DNA of 64,000 nucleotides, taken from assembly GCF_018139565.1 (NCBI RefSeq), contig NZ_JAGSPK010000001.1, positions 248,001-312,000 of the forward strand, written 5' to 3'. Source of the stretch: Cognatundibacterium rivi (lineage in GTDB: Bacteria > Pseudomonadota > Gammaproteobacteria > Burkholderiales > Burkholderiaceae_D). Shown here one piece after another: positions 37,853 to 45,142 of this stretch. Each line of letters begins with the position of its first letter. Position 1 is the first letter of the stretch. Made by a program: the position numbers and the translations under genes. The notes beneath the pieces are model-generated. The model was not told where the DNA came from and did not search any database. It saw nothing but the letters and a program-made list of their open reading frames with translations.

Positions 37853-38826
37853 TGATGAATATGACAGCAGCTTATCCACGCGACCTGATTGGCTACGGAG
37901 CGCAGGTACCGCATGCGCAATGGCCGGGTCAGGCAAGAATTGCGGTGCAATTTGTTCTGAATTACGAGGAGGGCGGTGAAAACTGTGTGCTGCATGGCGA
38001 CCAGGCATCCGAACAGTTTTTATCAGAAATCGTCGGTGCCGCTGCATATGAGGCGCGGCACATGTCGATGGAGTCGATTTACGAATACGGTTCGCGCGCC
38101 GGTGTCTGGCGGATTTTGCGCGAATTTGAAAAACGCGGTTTGCCGCTGACGGTGTTCGGCGTGGCGATGGCGTTGCAGCGGCATCCCGAACTGACGCAGG
38201 CATTTGGCGCGCTCGGGCATGAAATCGCCTGCCATGGATTGCGCTGGATACATTACCAGAATCTGGATGAGGCAATCGAGCGCGAACACATGCAACAGGC
38301 GGTGCAGATCATGCGTGAACTGACAGGCACCGCGCCGCTGGGATGGTACACCGGGCGCGATTCGCCGAATACGCGGCGCTTGCTGGTTGAGCACGGTGGC
38401 TTTACTTATGACGCTGATTACTATGGCGATGATTTGCCATTCTGGACCGAAGTCAGCATCAGTAGCGGTGCGCGGCAGCCGCATCTGGTAGTGCCTTATA
38501 CGCTGGATAGTAACGACATGCGTTTTGCCACGCCGCAGGGATTTAATACGGCTGAGCATTTTTATACGTATTTAAAAGATAGTTTTGATGTGCTGTATGC
38601 AGAGGGCGATCCGGATGGCGATAACGCGCCGAAAATGCTGTCGGTCGGCATGCACTGCCGCTTGCTGGGGCGGCCCGGGCGTTTCCGCGCTTTGCAGCGT
38701 TTTCTGGATTACATACAGGAACACGACAAGGTCTGGATCTGCCGCCGCATCGATATTGCGCAGCACTGGATGAAGACGCATCCTTACCAGCCAAAAGCTG
38801 CAGACGCTGCAGGAGCGGCAGCATGA
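37852..38826 (+). CDS. puuE: Allantoinase (polysaccharide-deacetylase type)
   Basis: PuuE opens allantoin to allantoate without a metal-dependent amidohydrolase fold. The 324-residue product has the family text FVLNYEEGGENCVLHGD, EIACHGLRWIHY and TGRDSPNTRRLLVEHGGF, all diagnostic. It is translationally linked to gntR and uraD (4-bp overlap). Confidence 0.96.
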   Translation: MMNMTAAYPRDLIGYGAQVPHAQWPGQARIAVQFVLNYEEGGENCVLHGDQASEQFLSEIVGAAAYEARHMSMESIYEYGSRAGVWRILREFEKRGLPLTVFGVAMALQRHPELTQAFGALGHEIACHGLRWIHYQNLDEAIEREHMQQAVQIMRELTGTAPLGWYTGRDSPNTRRLLVEHGGFTYDADYYGDDLPFWTEVSISSGARQPHLVVPYTLDSNDMRFATPQGFNTAEHFYTYLKDSFDVLYAEGDPDGDNAPKMLSVGMHCRLLGRPGRFRALQRFLDYIQEHDKVWICRRIDIAQHWMKTHPYQPKAADAAGAAA

Positions 38827-39341
38827 GCAAGACTTACAGTATGGATGAACTGAACCAGTGTTCGGCACAGGTATTTGTCGATGTGCTGGGCGGTATTTTT
38901 GAACATTCGCCGTGGGTGGCAGAGGCAGTTGTCGCGCAGCGGCCATTTGTCAGCAGCGCGGCCTTACATCAGGCGATGGCAGAAGCAGTCAGAACCGCGG
39001 CGGAAAGTGCGCAACTGAAACTGATCCGCGCGCATCCTGAATTAGCGGGAAAAGCCGCGGTACGCGGCGAGCTGACGGCGGAATCCAGCCGTGAGCAAAG
39101 CGGTGCCGGCCTGACTCAGTGCAGCGCAGAGGAATTTGCGCAGTTACAACGTTTAAATGCCGAATATAACGAAAAATTCGGCTTTCCGTTCATCATCGCT
39201 GTACGCAATCATGACCGGCAAAGTATTATCCGCAACTTCACGCAACGTCTGGCTGCCAGTCGCGCCGACGAAATGCGGGAATGCATAGAACAGATTATCC
39301 GTATCGGGGAATTCCGGCTGGCTGATCTCATCAGCTCCTGA
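38823..39341 (+). CDS. uraD: OHCU decarboxylase
   Basis: UraD converts 2-oxo-4-hydroxy-4-carboxy-5-ureidoimidazoline to S-allantoin. The 172-residue product has the motifs VFVDVLGGIFEHSPWVAEA, AHPELAGKAA, LTAESSREQSGAGL and FGFPFIIAVRNHDR with the catalytic His of 'AHPEL'. It is the third gene of the gntR-puuE-uraD unit. Confidence 0.96.
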   Translation: MSKTYSMDELNQCSAQVFVDVLGGIFEHSPWVAEAVVAQRPFVSSAALHQAMAEAVRTAAESAQLKLIRAHPELAGKAAVRGELTAESSREQSGAGLTQCSAEEFAQLQRLNAEYNEKFGFPFIIAVRNHDRQSIIRNFTQRLAASRADEMRECIEQIIRIGEFRLADLISS

Positions 39342-39432
39342 AAACACCGCAAACCCGCTGTACAGGGCGCGACGCTGATTGCCAGTCACCGCATACGAAA
39401 CAATTTTTTATCACATCAATTAAGGAAAACCG

Positions 39433-40524
39433 ATGAAATTTCAATTGAAAAGTATGGTGTTGGCAGTGTCTTGTCTGCTTGCCGGTGGCGCCTATGCACA
39501 ATCACAGGTTTCCGTCGAAGGTCTGCTCGACGTGACTCTGGGTTCCGTTAAATACAGTGGCGACAGTGGTCGTCAGGCTGTCGTCAACAGCGGCGGCATG
39601 ACCACATCGTGGATCGGTTTCAAAGGCGTTGAAGATCTGGGCGGTGGTTTGAAAGCTGATTTCGCATTGACCAGTTTCCTGCAGGCAGATACCGGCGCCT
39701 CTGGCCGTTTCAGCGGCGACACCATGTTTTCACGTGATGCGAACGTAGGTTTGTCTGGCTCTTTCGGTAAAGTATCGCTGGGTCGCGGTCTGGCACCAAG
39801 CTTTTTGCCTACCGTGATTTTCAATCCGTTTGGCGACTCTTTCGCCTTCTCGCCACTGGTATTGCATACCTGGGTTTCCAGCGGTAATTATGCTGCCCGT
39901 ACTTGGGCAAATTCAGCAGCAGGTGACTCTGGCTGGAGTAACGAGATCGTTTACACGACACCGAATTTTGATGGTCTGAGCGCGAATGTGCATTACCAGT
40001 TTGGTGAAAAAGCAGGCAGCACCGGTACTAAAAACGTCGGTATCAATGCCTTGTATTTCAATGGCCCACTTGCTCTGGGTGCTTACTACCATCAGGTGCA
40101 GGTCAGCAATCCACTCAGCGGTGGCGCGATCATGGACGCGACAGCAGCTCCTGTGAATTATGCGTCGATCAACAATCAGAAAACTTACTTTGTTGCCGGT
40201 AGCTATGACCTGACCGCAGCAAAACTGTTTGCGACCTATTCTTCCAGCAAAGATGACACGACCAGCCCAAAATCGCTGGACGACAAAACTTATAGTCTGG
40301 GTGTGAAAGCACCGGCTGGCGGTGGCGACATTTTGCTGGCGTTTGCGAATACCAAACGCACAGGCAGCCTGGTTGGTGCAGATCTGAAGCGTGATACTTT
40401 CTCTGCAGGCTATGATTACAACCTGTCGAAACGCACTGATGTCTATGCTTTAGTGATGAGCGACAAACTCAATACGGCTGACCGTGCAACCAGCGTTGCT
40501 GCCGGTATCCGTCATCGTTTCTGA
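39433..40524 (+). CDS. Gram-negative porin (Burkholderiales OmpC-like)
   Basis: The 363-residue product has a signal peptide ending GGAYAQS and the mature start QVSVEGLLDVTLGSVKYSGD, TSWIGFKGVEDLGGGLKADF and a terminal AAGIRHRF, all typical of trimeric general porins of this order. It is on the same strand as uraD, 91 bp downstream with its own AGGAAAA site, so it may be co-regulated and admit urate or allantoin (inference). Confidence 0.94.
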   Translation: MKFQLKSMVLAVSCLLAGGAYAQSQVSVEGLLDVTLGSVKYSGDSGRQAVVNSGGMTTSWIGFKGVEDLGGGLKADFALTSFLQADTGASGRFSGDTMFSRDANVGLSGSFGKVSLGRGLAPSFLPTVIFNPFGDSFAFSPLVLHTWVSSGNYAARTWANSAAGDSGWSNEIVYTTPNFDGLSANVHYQFGEKAGSTGTKNVGINALYFNGPLALGAYYHQVQVSNPLSGGAIMDATAAPVNYASINNQKTYFVAGSYDLTAAKLFATYSSSKDDTTSPKSLDDKTYSLGVKAPAGGGDILLAFANTKRTGSLVGADLKRDTFSAGYDYNLSKRTDVYALVMSDKLNTADRATSVAAGIRHRF

Positions 40525-40553
40525 TGTTCAGTCGTCAGGTATAAAACAAAAAA

Positions 40554-40579
40554 ACCGCATGAATCATGCGGTTTTTTTT
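40554..40579 (+). terminator. Terminator after the porin
   Basis: ACCGCAT-GAATC-ATGCGGT followed by a long T run, with an A run before it, so it may also act for the convergent gene at 40621. Confidence 0.92.
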
Positions 40580-40620
40580 ATGGTGATGCGATTGAGCAGC
40601 AAGCCTGCTGCACACCTTGT

Positions 40621-41151
40621 TTAACCCGGGCTTTGATAGATCACTTTATCGAGTTCCGGCAGACCATACACATCTTCATTACTCAGAAAGTCATCAAACG
40701 GGCCGACCTTGCTGACCTGGTTGCCATGTTTGAAGACGATTTGCAAACCATCTTCCTGATTCCAGTCGCAGTCGCATTCGAATAACACATACACCGCGCG
40801 GTCACCATTGCTGCGGCGGCACACCAGCGCTTCATGACCAAATTGTATGTGCTGCCAGATCTCTTCCGGATTGGTGATTTCTACGCAGGGCAGACCTTCC
40901 GCTTTCGCCAGACGTGCCCAATCGAGATAGTAGTTAAAAACCGGCGTTTCTGCAGCCTTCAGCGCGCTGCTATTGAGCGTGATGAAATTGCTGATCGCGT
41001 CAGAAAAATCTTGGGGATGCGGATCGGTTTCATAGCCTTCGATCAGAAATTCACATGGCGTATTGTTGAACGCCGCGATGTTAAACGCGTCGCTGATCAG
41101 CCAGTCATTTTCTTCGTCTTTGATCAGTGTGCCGAGTGGAGGGATTTGCAT
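40621..41151 (-). CDS. Hypothetical acidic protein, DUF6985-like
   Basis: The 176-residue product is acidic and has no signal or membrane segment. The C-terminal region YVLFECDCDWNQEDGLQIVF and PFDDFLSNEDVYG resembles proteins annotated DUF6985, some found near toxin or immunity genes, but no function is known. The reading frame is supported by normal codon use and a start preceded by a weak purine-rich site. It stands alone between the porin terminator and a 334-bp gap. Confidence 0.65.
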   Translation of the reverse strand: MQIPPLGTLIKDEENDWLISDAFNIAAFNNTPCEFLIEGYETDPHPQDFSDAISNFITLNSSALKAAETPVFNYYLDWARLAKAEGLPCVEITNPEEIWQHIQFGHEALVCRRSNGDRAVYVLFECDCDWNQEDGLQIVFKHGNQVSKVGPFDDFLSNEDVYGLPELDKVIYQSPG

Positions 41152-41485
41152 AGGGATTCCATAAAAACAGGCGTGAGGTGCAGCGCCTACAGATGCCGTG
41201 GCGCTGATCAGTCCGGGCGACGCATTTTATCAATATATCCACCCGGACGGTGAGCTAATTCGCGCGTGGTTGATGCAGGACAGAGCTGGTCGGCGGCAAG
41301 AAAATGCCTGCATTTGCCGGTAGCGGCGTTCACTGAAGACGCGCTGCGTGCGCCTTGAAAGCCGCCAAACCGGGGTTTTACGCCTGAAATATACTCCCAC
41401 CAGTATATTTTAAAGCCCTTTATTTATGGGGAGATGAAGGTGATTTTCACACATACTCCCCCATTTTTCTGTTTTTAAGGATGTT
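41152..41485. other. Gap between the DUF6985-like gene and adenine deaminase
   Basis: This 334-bp stretch holds the promoter of the DUF6985-like gene, an inverted repeat CAGCGCC-N12-GGCGCTG (41181-41206), another GTCCGGG/CCCGGAC pair (41211-41248), and the second 49-bp repeat. No gene is evident. Confidence 0.55.
41387..41435 (-). repeat. 49-bp dispersed repeat, copy 2
   Basis: Read on the minus strand it matches copy 1 (30780-30828) at 43 of 49 positions without gaps. The inverted repeat AATATACT-CCCACC-AGTATATT is perfect. A further CATACTCCCCC sits nearby at 41452, as a similar motif does near copy 1. Confidence 0.85.
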
Positions 41486-42514
41486 TCAGGCAGCTTTCAG
41501 ATAGGCATCGAGCGCGTCGTACCAGATTTTTTTCTGCGCATCTGAGACGAAGGACGCTTCAAAACTATTCCGCGCCAGTTGCACCAGTTCTTCGCGACTC
41601 AACTGCAGTGCGTCGGCGGTGGCGATGAAATTGGCGTTCATATAGCCGCCGAAATACGCCGGGTCATCCGAATTGATCGTCACACATAAGCCATCACGCA
41701 ACATGCGCGCCAGATTGTGTTCGCGCAAATCCTTCACGACGCATAATTTCAGATTCGACAGCGGGCAGACCGTCAGCGGAATGCGGCTGGTTTTTAAACG
41801 CTGCATCAGCGCCGGATCTTCTTCCGCCCGTACACCGTGGTCGATGCGTTCGACTTCCAGCACATCCAGCGCGCTGTGGATATACGCTGGCGGGCCTTCT
41901 TCACCGGCATGGGCGACCAGCCGGAAACCCATCGCCTGCGCGATTGTGAATACATGGGCGAATTTTTCCGGCGGATTGCCGACTTCGGCGGAATCCAGAC
42001 CGACGCCGGTCCAGACGTCGGCGTACGCATCGCGCAGCGGCAGGGCGGCTTCCAGTGTAGAGAGCGCGCTTTCCTCGCTCAGATGGCGCAGGAAACACAA
42101 AATCATGCTGCCGGAAAAACCGTATGCTGCTTTCGCTTCACGCAAGGCGCGGGCAATACCGGAAAACACCGTTTCTATGGCGATGCCGCGTTCGGTGTGG
42201 GTTTGCGGATCGAAAAATAATTCGACGTGGCAGACATGATCGGCGCGGGCGCGCTGTATGTAAGCATGGGTCAGATCGAAGAAATCCTGCTCGGTCTGCA
42301 AGACGGCGGCACCGGCGTAATACAGATTCAGAAACGATTGCAGGTCTTCAAAGTCGTAGGCGGCACGTACTTCTTCGACACTGGCATACGGCAGGCTGAC
42401 ACCGTTTTTCCCTGCCAGCTCGAACATCATTTCCGGCTCCAGCGAGCCTTCGATGTGTAAATGGAGTTCGGCTTTCGGCAAGCCGCGGATAAAGTCGTGT
42501 AAAGAGTTACTCAT
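41486..42514 (-). CDS. Adenine deaminase (adenosine-deaminase-like, type 2)
   Basis: The 342-residue product has HLHIEGSLEPEMMFELA, YYAGAAVLQTEQDFFDLT, FFDPQTHTERGI, FLRHLSEESA, HAGEEGPPAYI and VTINSDDPAYFGGY. The FFDPQTHT and SNLKLCVVKDL segments fit the bacterial adenine deaminase group and not true adenosine deaminase, so the likely reaction is adenine to hypoxanthine. It lies 5 bp after xdhC, feeding hypoxanthine to xanthine dehydrogenase. Confidence 0.9.
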   Translation of the reverse strand: MSNSLHDFIRGLPKAELHLHIEGSLEPEMMFELAGKNGVSLPYASVEEVRAAYDFEDLQSFLNLYYAGAAVLQTEQDFFDLTHAYIQRARADHVCHVELFFDPQTHTERGIAIETVFSGIARALREAKAAYGFSGSMILCFLRHLSEESALSTLEAALPLRDAYADVWTGVGLDSAEVGNPPEKFAHVFTIAQAMGFRLVAHAGEEGPPAYIHSALDVLEVERIDHGVRAEEDPALMQRLKTSRIPLTVCPLSNLKLCVVKDLREHNLARMLRDGLCVTINSDDPAYFGGYMNANFIATADALQLSREELVQLARNSFEASFVSDAQKKIWYDALDAYLKAA

Positions 42515-42519
42515 GCTGT

Positions 42520-43404
42520 TTATTCCGCTGTGTGAGTGATGGAGGCGAAGTCCGGCAGTGTAGGTGTCTTCGCCCAGAGTTGCAATAACTGTGCCGCAAT
42601 CGCAATGGCGATGACTCCGGGTTCTTTGCCAGTGATGCCGTCAATACCGACCGGACAGACCATGGTCGCCAGCCGGGCGGCGTTTATCTGGCGCTCACGC
42701 AAACGATGCTCAAAGCGGGCGCGTTTCGTTTGCGAGCCGATCAGACCGAACCAGGCGACATCATTCTTACGCAGGATGTGTTCGCTCAGCAGAAAATCCA
42801 GACCGTGGTGGTGGGTCATAACAAGAAAGTAAGCGCCTGCTTCGGCGTGAACGACGACAGCTTCCGGGCAGTCAGTGGCTTCCGTTTGTACCGATAATGG
42901 TAAATACGCCGGAAACAAATGGTCGCGCTCATCGACCCAGGTAATGCGGCAAGGGGTTTGCTGTAATACATTGACCAGCGCGCTACCGACATGACCGGCA
43001 CCGAACAGGTACAGATGCGGTAATTGCGCTTGCTGTTGTTGAAATTCGGCATAGCGCGCCAGCTTTTGTTCGGACGTCCAGCTATCGGTGCGTTCGAGCA
43101 TGATGCTGACCGCGCCGCCACAACATTGACCAAGACTGGGGCCAAGCGCCAGATCGAGATGGCGGGTGGTGGAATTATGCGCAGCGCTTTCCGCCAGCCA
43201 CAGACGCGCATGCGCAATGGCTTTCCATTCAAGATGACCGCCGCCTATCGTGTCGTACTGCTGCTGCGCCGTGACCAGCATGCGCGTGCCGGTGCCGCGC
43301 GGCGTCGAGCCTTTGGCGGCAGTGACTGTGATCAGGACCGCAGGCGCATTCTCTGGCAGCGCTTGCAGACTTTCCAGCCAGCTTGTATGCGTGTTCATGG
43401 GCAT
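42520..43404 (-). CDS. xdhC: Xanthine dehydrogenase accessory protein XdhC
   Basis: XdhC binds molybdenum cofactor, aids its sulfuration and loads xanthine dehydrogenase. The 294-residue product has TVTAAKGSTPRGTGTRMLV, TIGGGHLEWKAIAHA, LGPSLGQCCGG with the conserved cysteine pair, a Rossmann-like LYLFGAGHVGSALV and WFGLIGSQTKRARF. The start could be the second Met two codons later. xdhA and xdhB, which normally precede it, are not upstream; instead a 131-bp gap and a DUF3567 gene are found. Confidence 0.94.
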   Translation of the reverse strand: MPMNTHTSWLESLQALPENAPAVLITVTAAKGSTPRGTGTRMLVTAQQQYDTIGGGHLEWKAIAHARLWLAESAAHNSTTRHLDLALGPSLGQCCGGAVSIMLERTDSWTSEQKLARYAEFQQQQAQLPHLYLFGAGHVGSALVNVLQQTPCRITWVDERDHLFPAYLPLSVQTEATDCPEAVVVHAEAGAYFLVMTHHHGLDFLLSEHILRKNDVAWFGLIGSQTKRARFEHRLRERQINAARLATMVCPVGIDGITGKEPGVIAIAIAAQLLQLWAKTPTLPDFASITHTAE

Positions 43405-43412
43405 GACCAGGT

Positions 43413-43432
43413 TATTGGGTGGTATTGGGTGG
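43413..43432. repeat. Two tandem copies of TATTGGGTGG
   Basis: A perfect 10-bp direct duplication lies 8 bp upstream of the xdhC start. It could alter xdhC translation or promoter spacing. Confidence 0.75.
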
Positions 43433-43486
43433 CGCTGAATAGCAAAAACAGCAAAACAGCAAGATAGCAGCTTGCCGGGGTACGGA

Positions 43487-43513
43487 TATACACGGCATCT
43501 GATGCCGTGTATA
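43487..43513. other. Perfect 12-bp inverted repeat between DUF3567 and xdhC
   Basis: TATACACGGCAT, three bases and the exact complement form a strong dyad 22 bp after the DUF3567 stop and 82 bp before xdhC. No T run follows. It could be an operator for xdhC-add or a 3' hairpin. Confidence 0.8.
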
Positions 43514-43535
43514 GGCGGGGGGATATTACGGTGGG

Positions 43536-43793
43536 TCAGTGCAGCAGAACGCTTTGCCGCATATAGCCATCAAATTGACCGAGAAAATCGTCGATTTCTT
43601 CTATGCTGGGTTCGCTCGCGATCAGCTCGGTGACGCCGTGCCGGAAATTCAGCGCCTGCGGACCACCGATAAACCATTCGCGACGTACTGCTTTGTCGGT
43701 AATTTCATAGCCGCCAAAACGCAGAGCCTCGTGCTCAGCATCTTCACTGTATTCAACGACGCTGTAATTTTCGCTGTTATAAATAAGATTCAT
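43536..43793 (-). CDS. DUF3567 family protein
   Basis: The 85-residue acidic product starts MNLIYNSENYSVVEYS and has GGYEITDKAVRREWFIGG and SIEEIDDFLGQFDGYM, matching the DUF3567 family that is confined to betaproteobacteria. It has no signal or membrane segment and no known function. AAAGGATG precedes the start. It marks the boundary between the purine region and core genes. Confidence 0.9.
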   Translation of the reverse strand: MNLIYNSENYSVVEYSEDAEHEALRFGGYEITDKAVRREWFIGGPQALNFRHGVTELIASEPSIEEIDDFLGQFDGYMRQSVLLH

Positions 43794-43938
43794 TTTGCAT
43801 CCTTTCTGGCTGGAGAAATGACTTCCTCATATAAACCGGACATGGTGCTGACGGTAGCAAATTTCAAGTAAGCAAAAAACGTGCTGCCTGATAGAGGTTA
43901 CGGTGCCGCGATGAATAGCTTTAGTTTATTCCGAAAAT

Positions 43939-44307
43939 TTACAGGGCAACAGATTCTTCTGTTGTCAGTAACTGATCGTAGGGTGCTTGTTGTAAAGTCA
44001 GCCTGAGATTGTCGAGATGCTCACTACTGGCAACGCCGAGATAAATGTGTTGGGGTCTTTGCCGGAGCGCCCGGTTGAGGCTGACCCGCATGGTCAGATT
44101 ACCGATACAGCAAAAACAGCCGGGGGCAATTCTTTGTAAATGGAGTTGTTGTGTATCGCTCAGCAGCAGATCGCCTTCAGGCAAACCTTCCAGCAGGACG
44201 GCGATGCGGCCGATGCTTTCCGCATGTTTCTGATCGTGGCCGATACAGGCAGCGATCCGTGCTTCCCGCTGGCGATAGCTGCCACCGCTGACGAGCGTCA
44301 GCGGCAC
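43939..44307 (-). CDS. Degenerate CobW-like protein
   Basis: A GTG at 44307, 14 bp after the ntrX stop, gives 122 residues; an ATG at 44415 is possible but overlaps ntrX by about 95 bp. The product resembles the first half of CobW/metal-chaperone GTPases: LTLVSGG at the start, then RIAVLLEG, and the metal motif GCFCCIGN. The P-loop is broken (SGGSYRQREAR in place of GxxxxGKT), so GTP binding is unlikely. It may be a small specialised relative or a decayed gene. Confidence 0.6.
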   Translation of the reverse strand: MPLTLVSGGSYRQREARIAACIGHDQKHAESIGRIAVLLEGLPEGDLLLSDTQQLHLQRIAPGCFCCIGNLTMRVSLNRALRQRPQHIYLGVASSEHLDNLRLTLQQAPYDQLLTTEESVAL

Positions 44308-44320
44308 GGCAGTTTGCAGA

Positions 44321-45043
44321 TTATTCGCCGCGTTTGGCGTATTTGACAGACTCGACACCGAGTTGTTTGAGTTTGCGGTAAAGGTGGGTGCGTTCGAGGC
44401 CGGTTTTTTCAGCAACGCGCGTCATGCTGCCGCCTTCGCGATTTAAATGATATTCAAAATAAATCCGTTCAAACGCATCTCTGGCTTCGCGTAAAGGTAA
44501 ATCAAACGACAGACTGGCGAATTGATTGGCCGGCGCACTCGCTGCGGCCGGTGCAGCATTGAACTGGCGTGATTCAAAGGTGCCGCTGCTTGCCTGTATG
44601 CCGCCCTGCGTCAGGCTGGGGTGGTTGTGGTCGCTGCTGATGACGCGCAATGCTGGCGCTGCAGGGCGCACAGGTTCTGGTGTACGGGTCAGCCCTTGTT
44701 GCACGGCTTTGAGTAATTTTTGCAGCGCAATGGGTTTTTCCAGAAAGTTTAACGCACCGATACGGGTTGCTTCGACAGCTGTATCGATGGTTGCATGACC
44801 CGACATCATGATCACCGGCATGGTCAGCAAACCGTCGCGCTGCCACTCTTTAAGTAAGGTGACGCCATCGGTATCCGGCATCCAGATATCCAATAACACC
44901 AGATCGGGTTTTGCTTCCTGTCGGGCCAGTCGTGCCTGCTGCGCGTTTTCCGCGAGTTGCACCACATGTCCCTCATCTCCCAGAATTTCCGAGAGTAATT
45001 CCCGGATACCCATTTCATCATCTACGACCAGAATATTTGCCAT
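44321..45043 (-). CDS. NtrX-like response regulator without AAA+ domain
   Basis: The 240-residue product has a receiver domain (ILVVDDEMGIRELL, phospho-Asp in LLDIWMPDTDG, then MMSGHATIDTAV) and a C-terminal Fis-type helix-turn-helix (TRVAEKTGLERTHLYRKLKQ), joined by a Pro/Ala-rich linker. The sigma-54-activating AAA+ module that NtrX has in alphaproteobacteria is absent, as in many Burkholderiales. It pairs with the sensor kinase upstream. Confidence 0.92.
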   Translation of the reverse strand: MANILVVDDEMGIRELLSEILGDEGHVVQLAENAQQARLARQEAKPDLVLLDIWMPDTDGVTLLKEWQRDGLLTMPVIMMSGHATIDTAVEATRIGALNFLEKPIALQKLLKAVQQGLTRTPEPVRPAAPALRVISSDHNHPSLTQGGIQASSGTFESRQFNAAPAAASAPANQFASLSFDLPLREARDAFERIYFEYHLNREGGSMTRVAEKTGLERTHLYRKLKQLGVESVKYAKRGE

Positions 45044-45142
45044 AAATCTACCCTATTACTGCCCTTGTGGTTTTTGTCTTTCTTATTTCCGCATTACTCT
45101 TCCGCATTAATCTTCGTTAATGTCGAATGGAAATCAGCCTGT

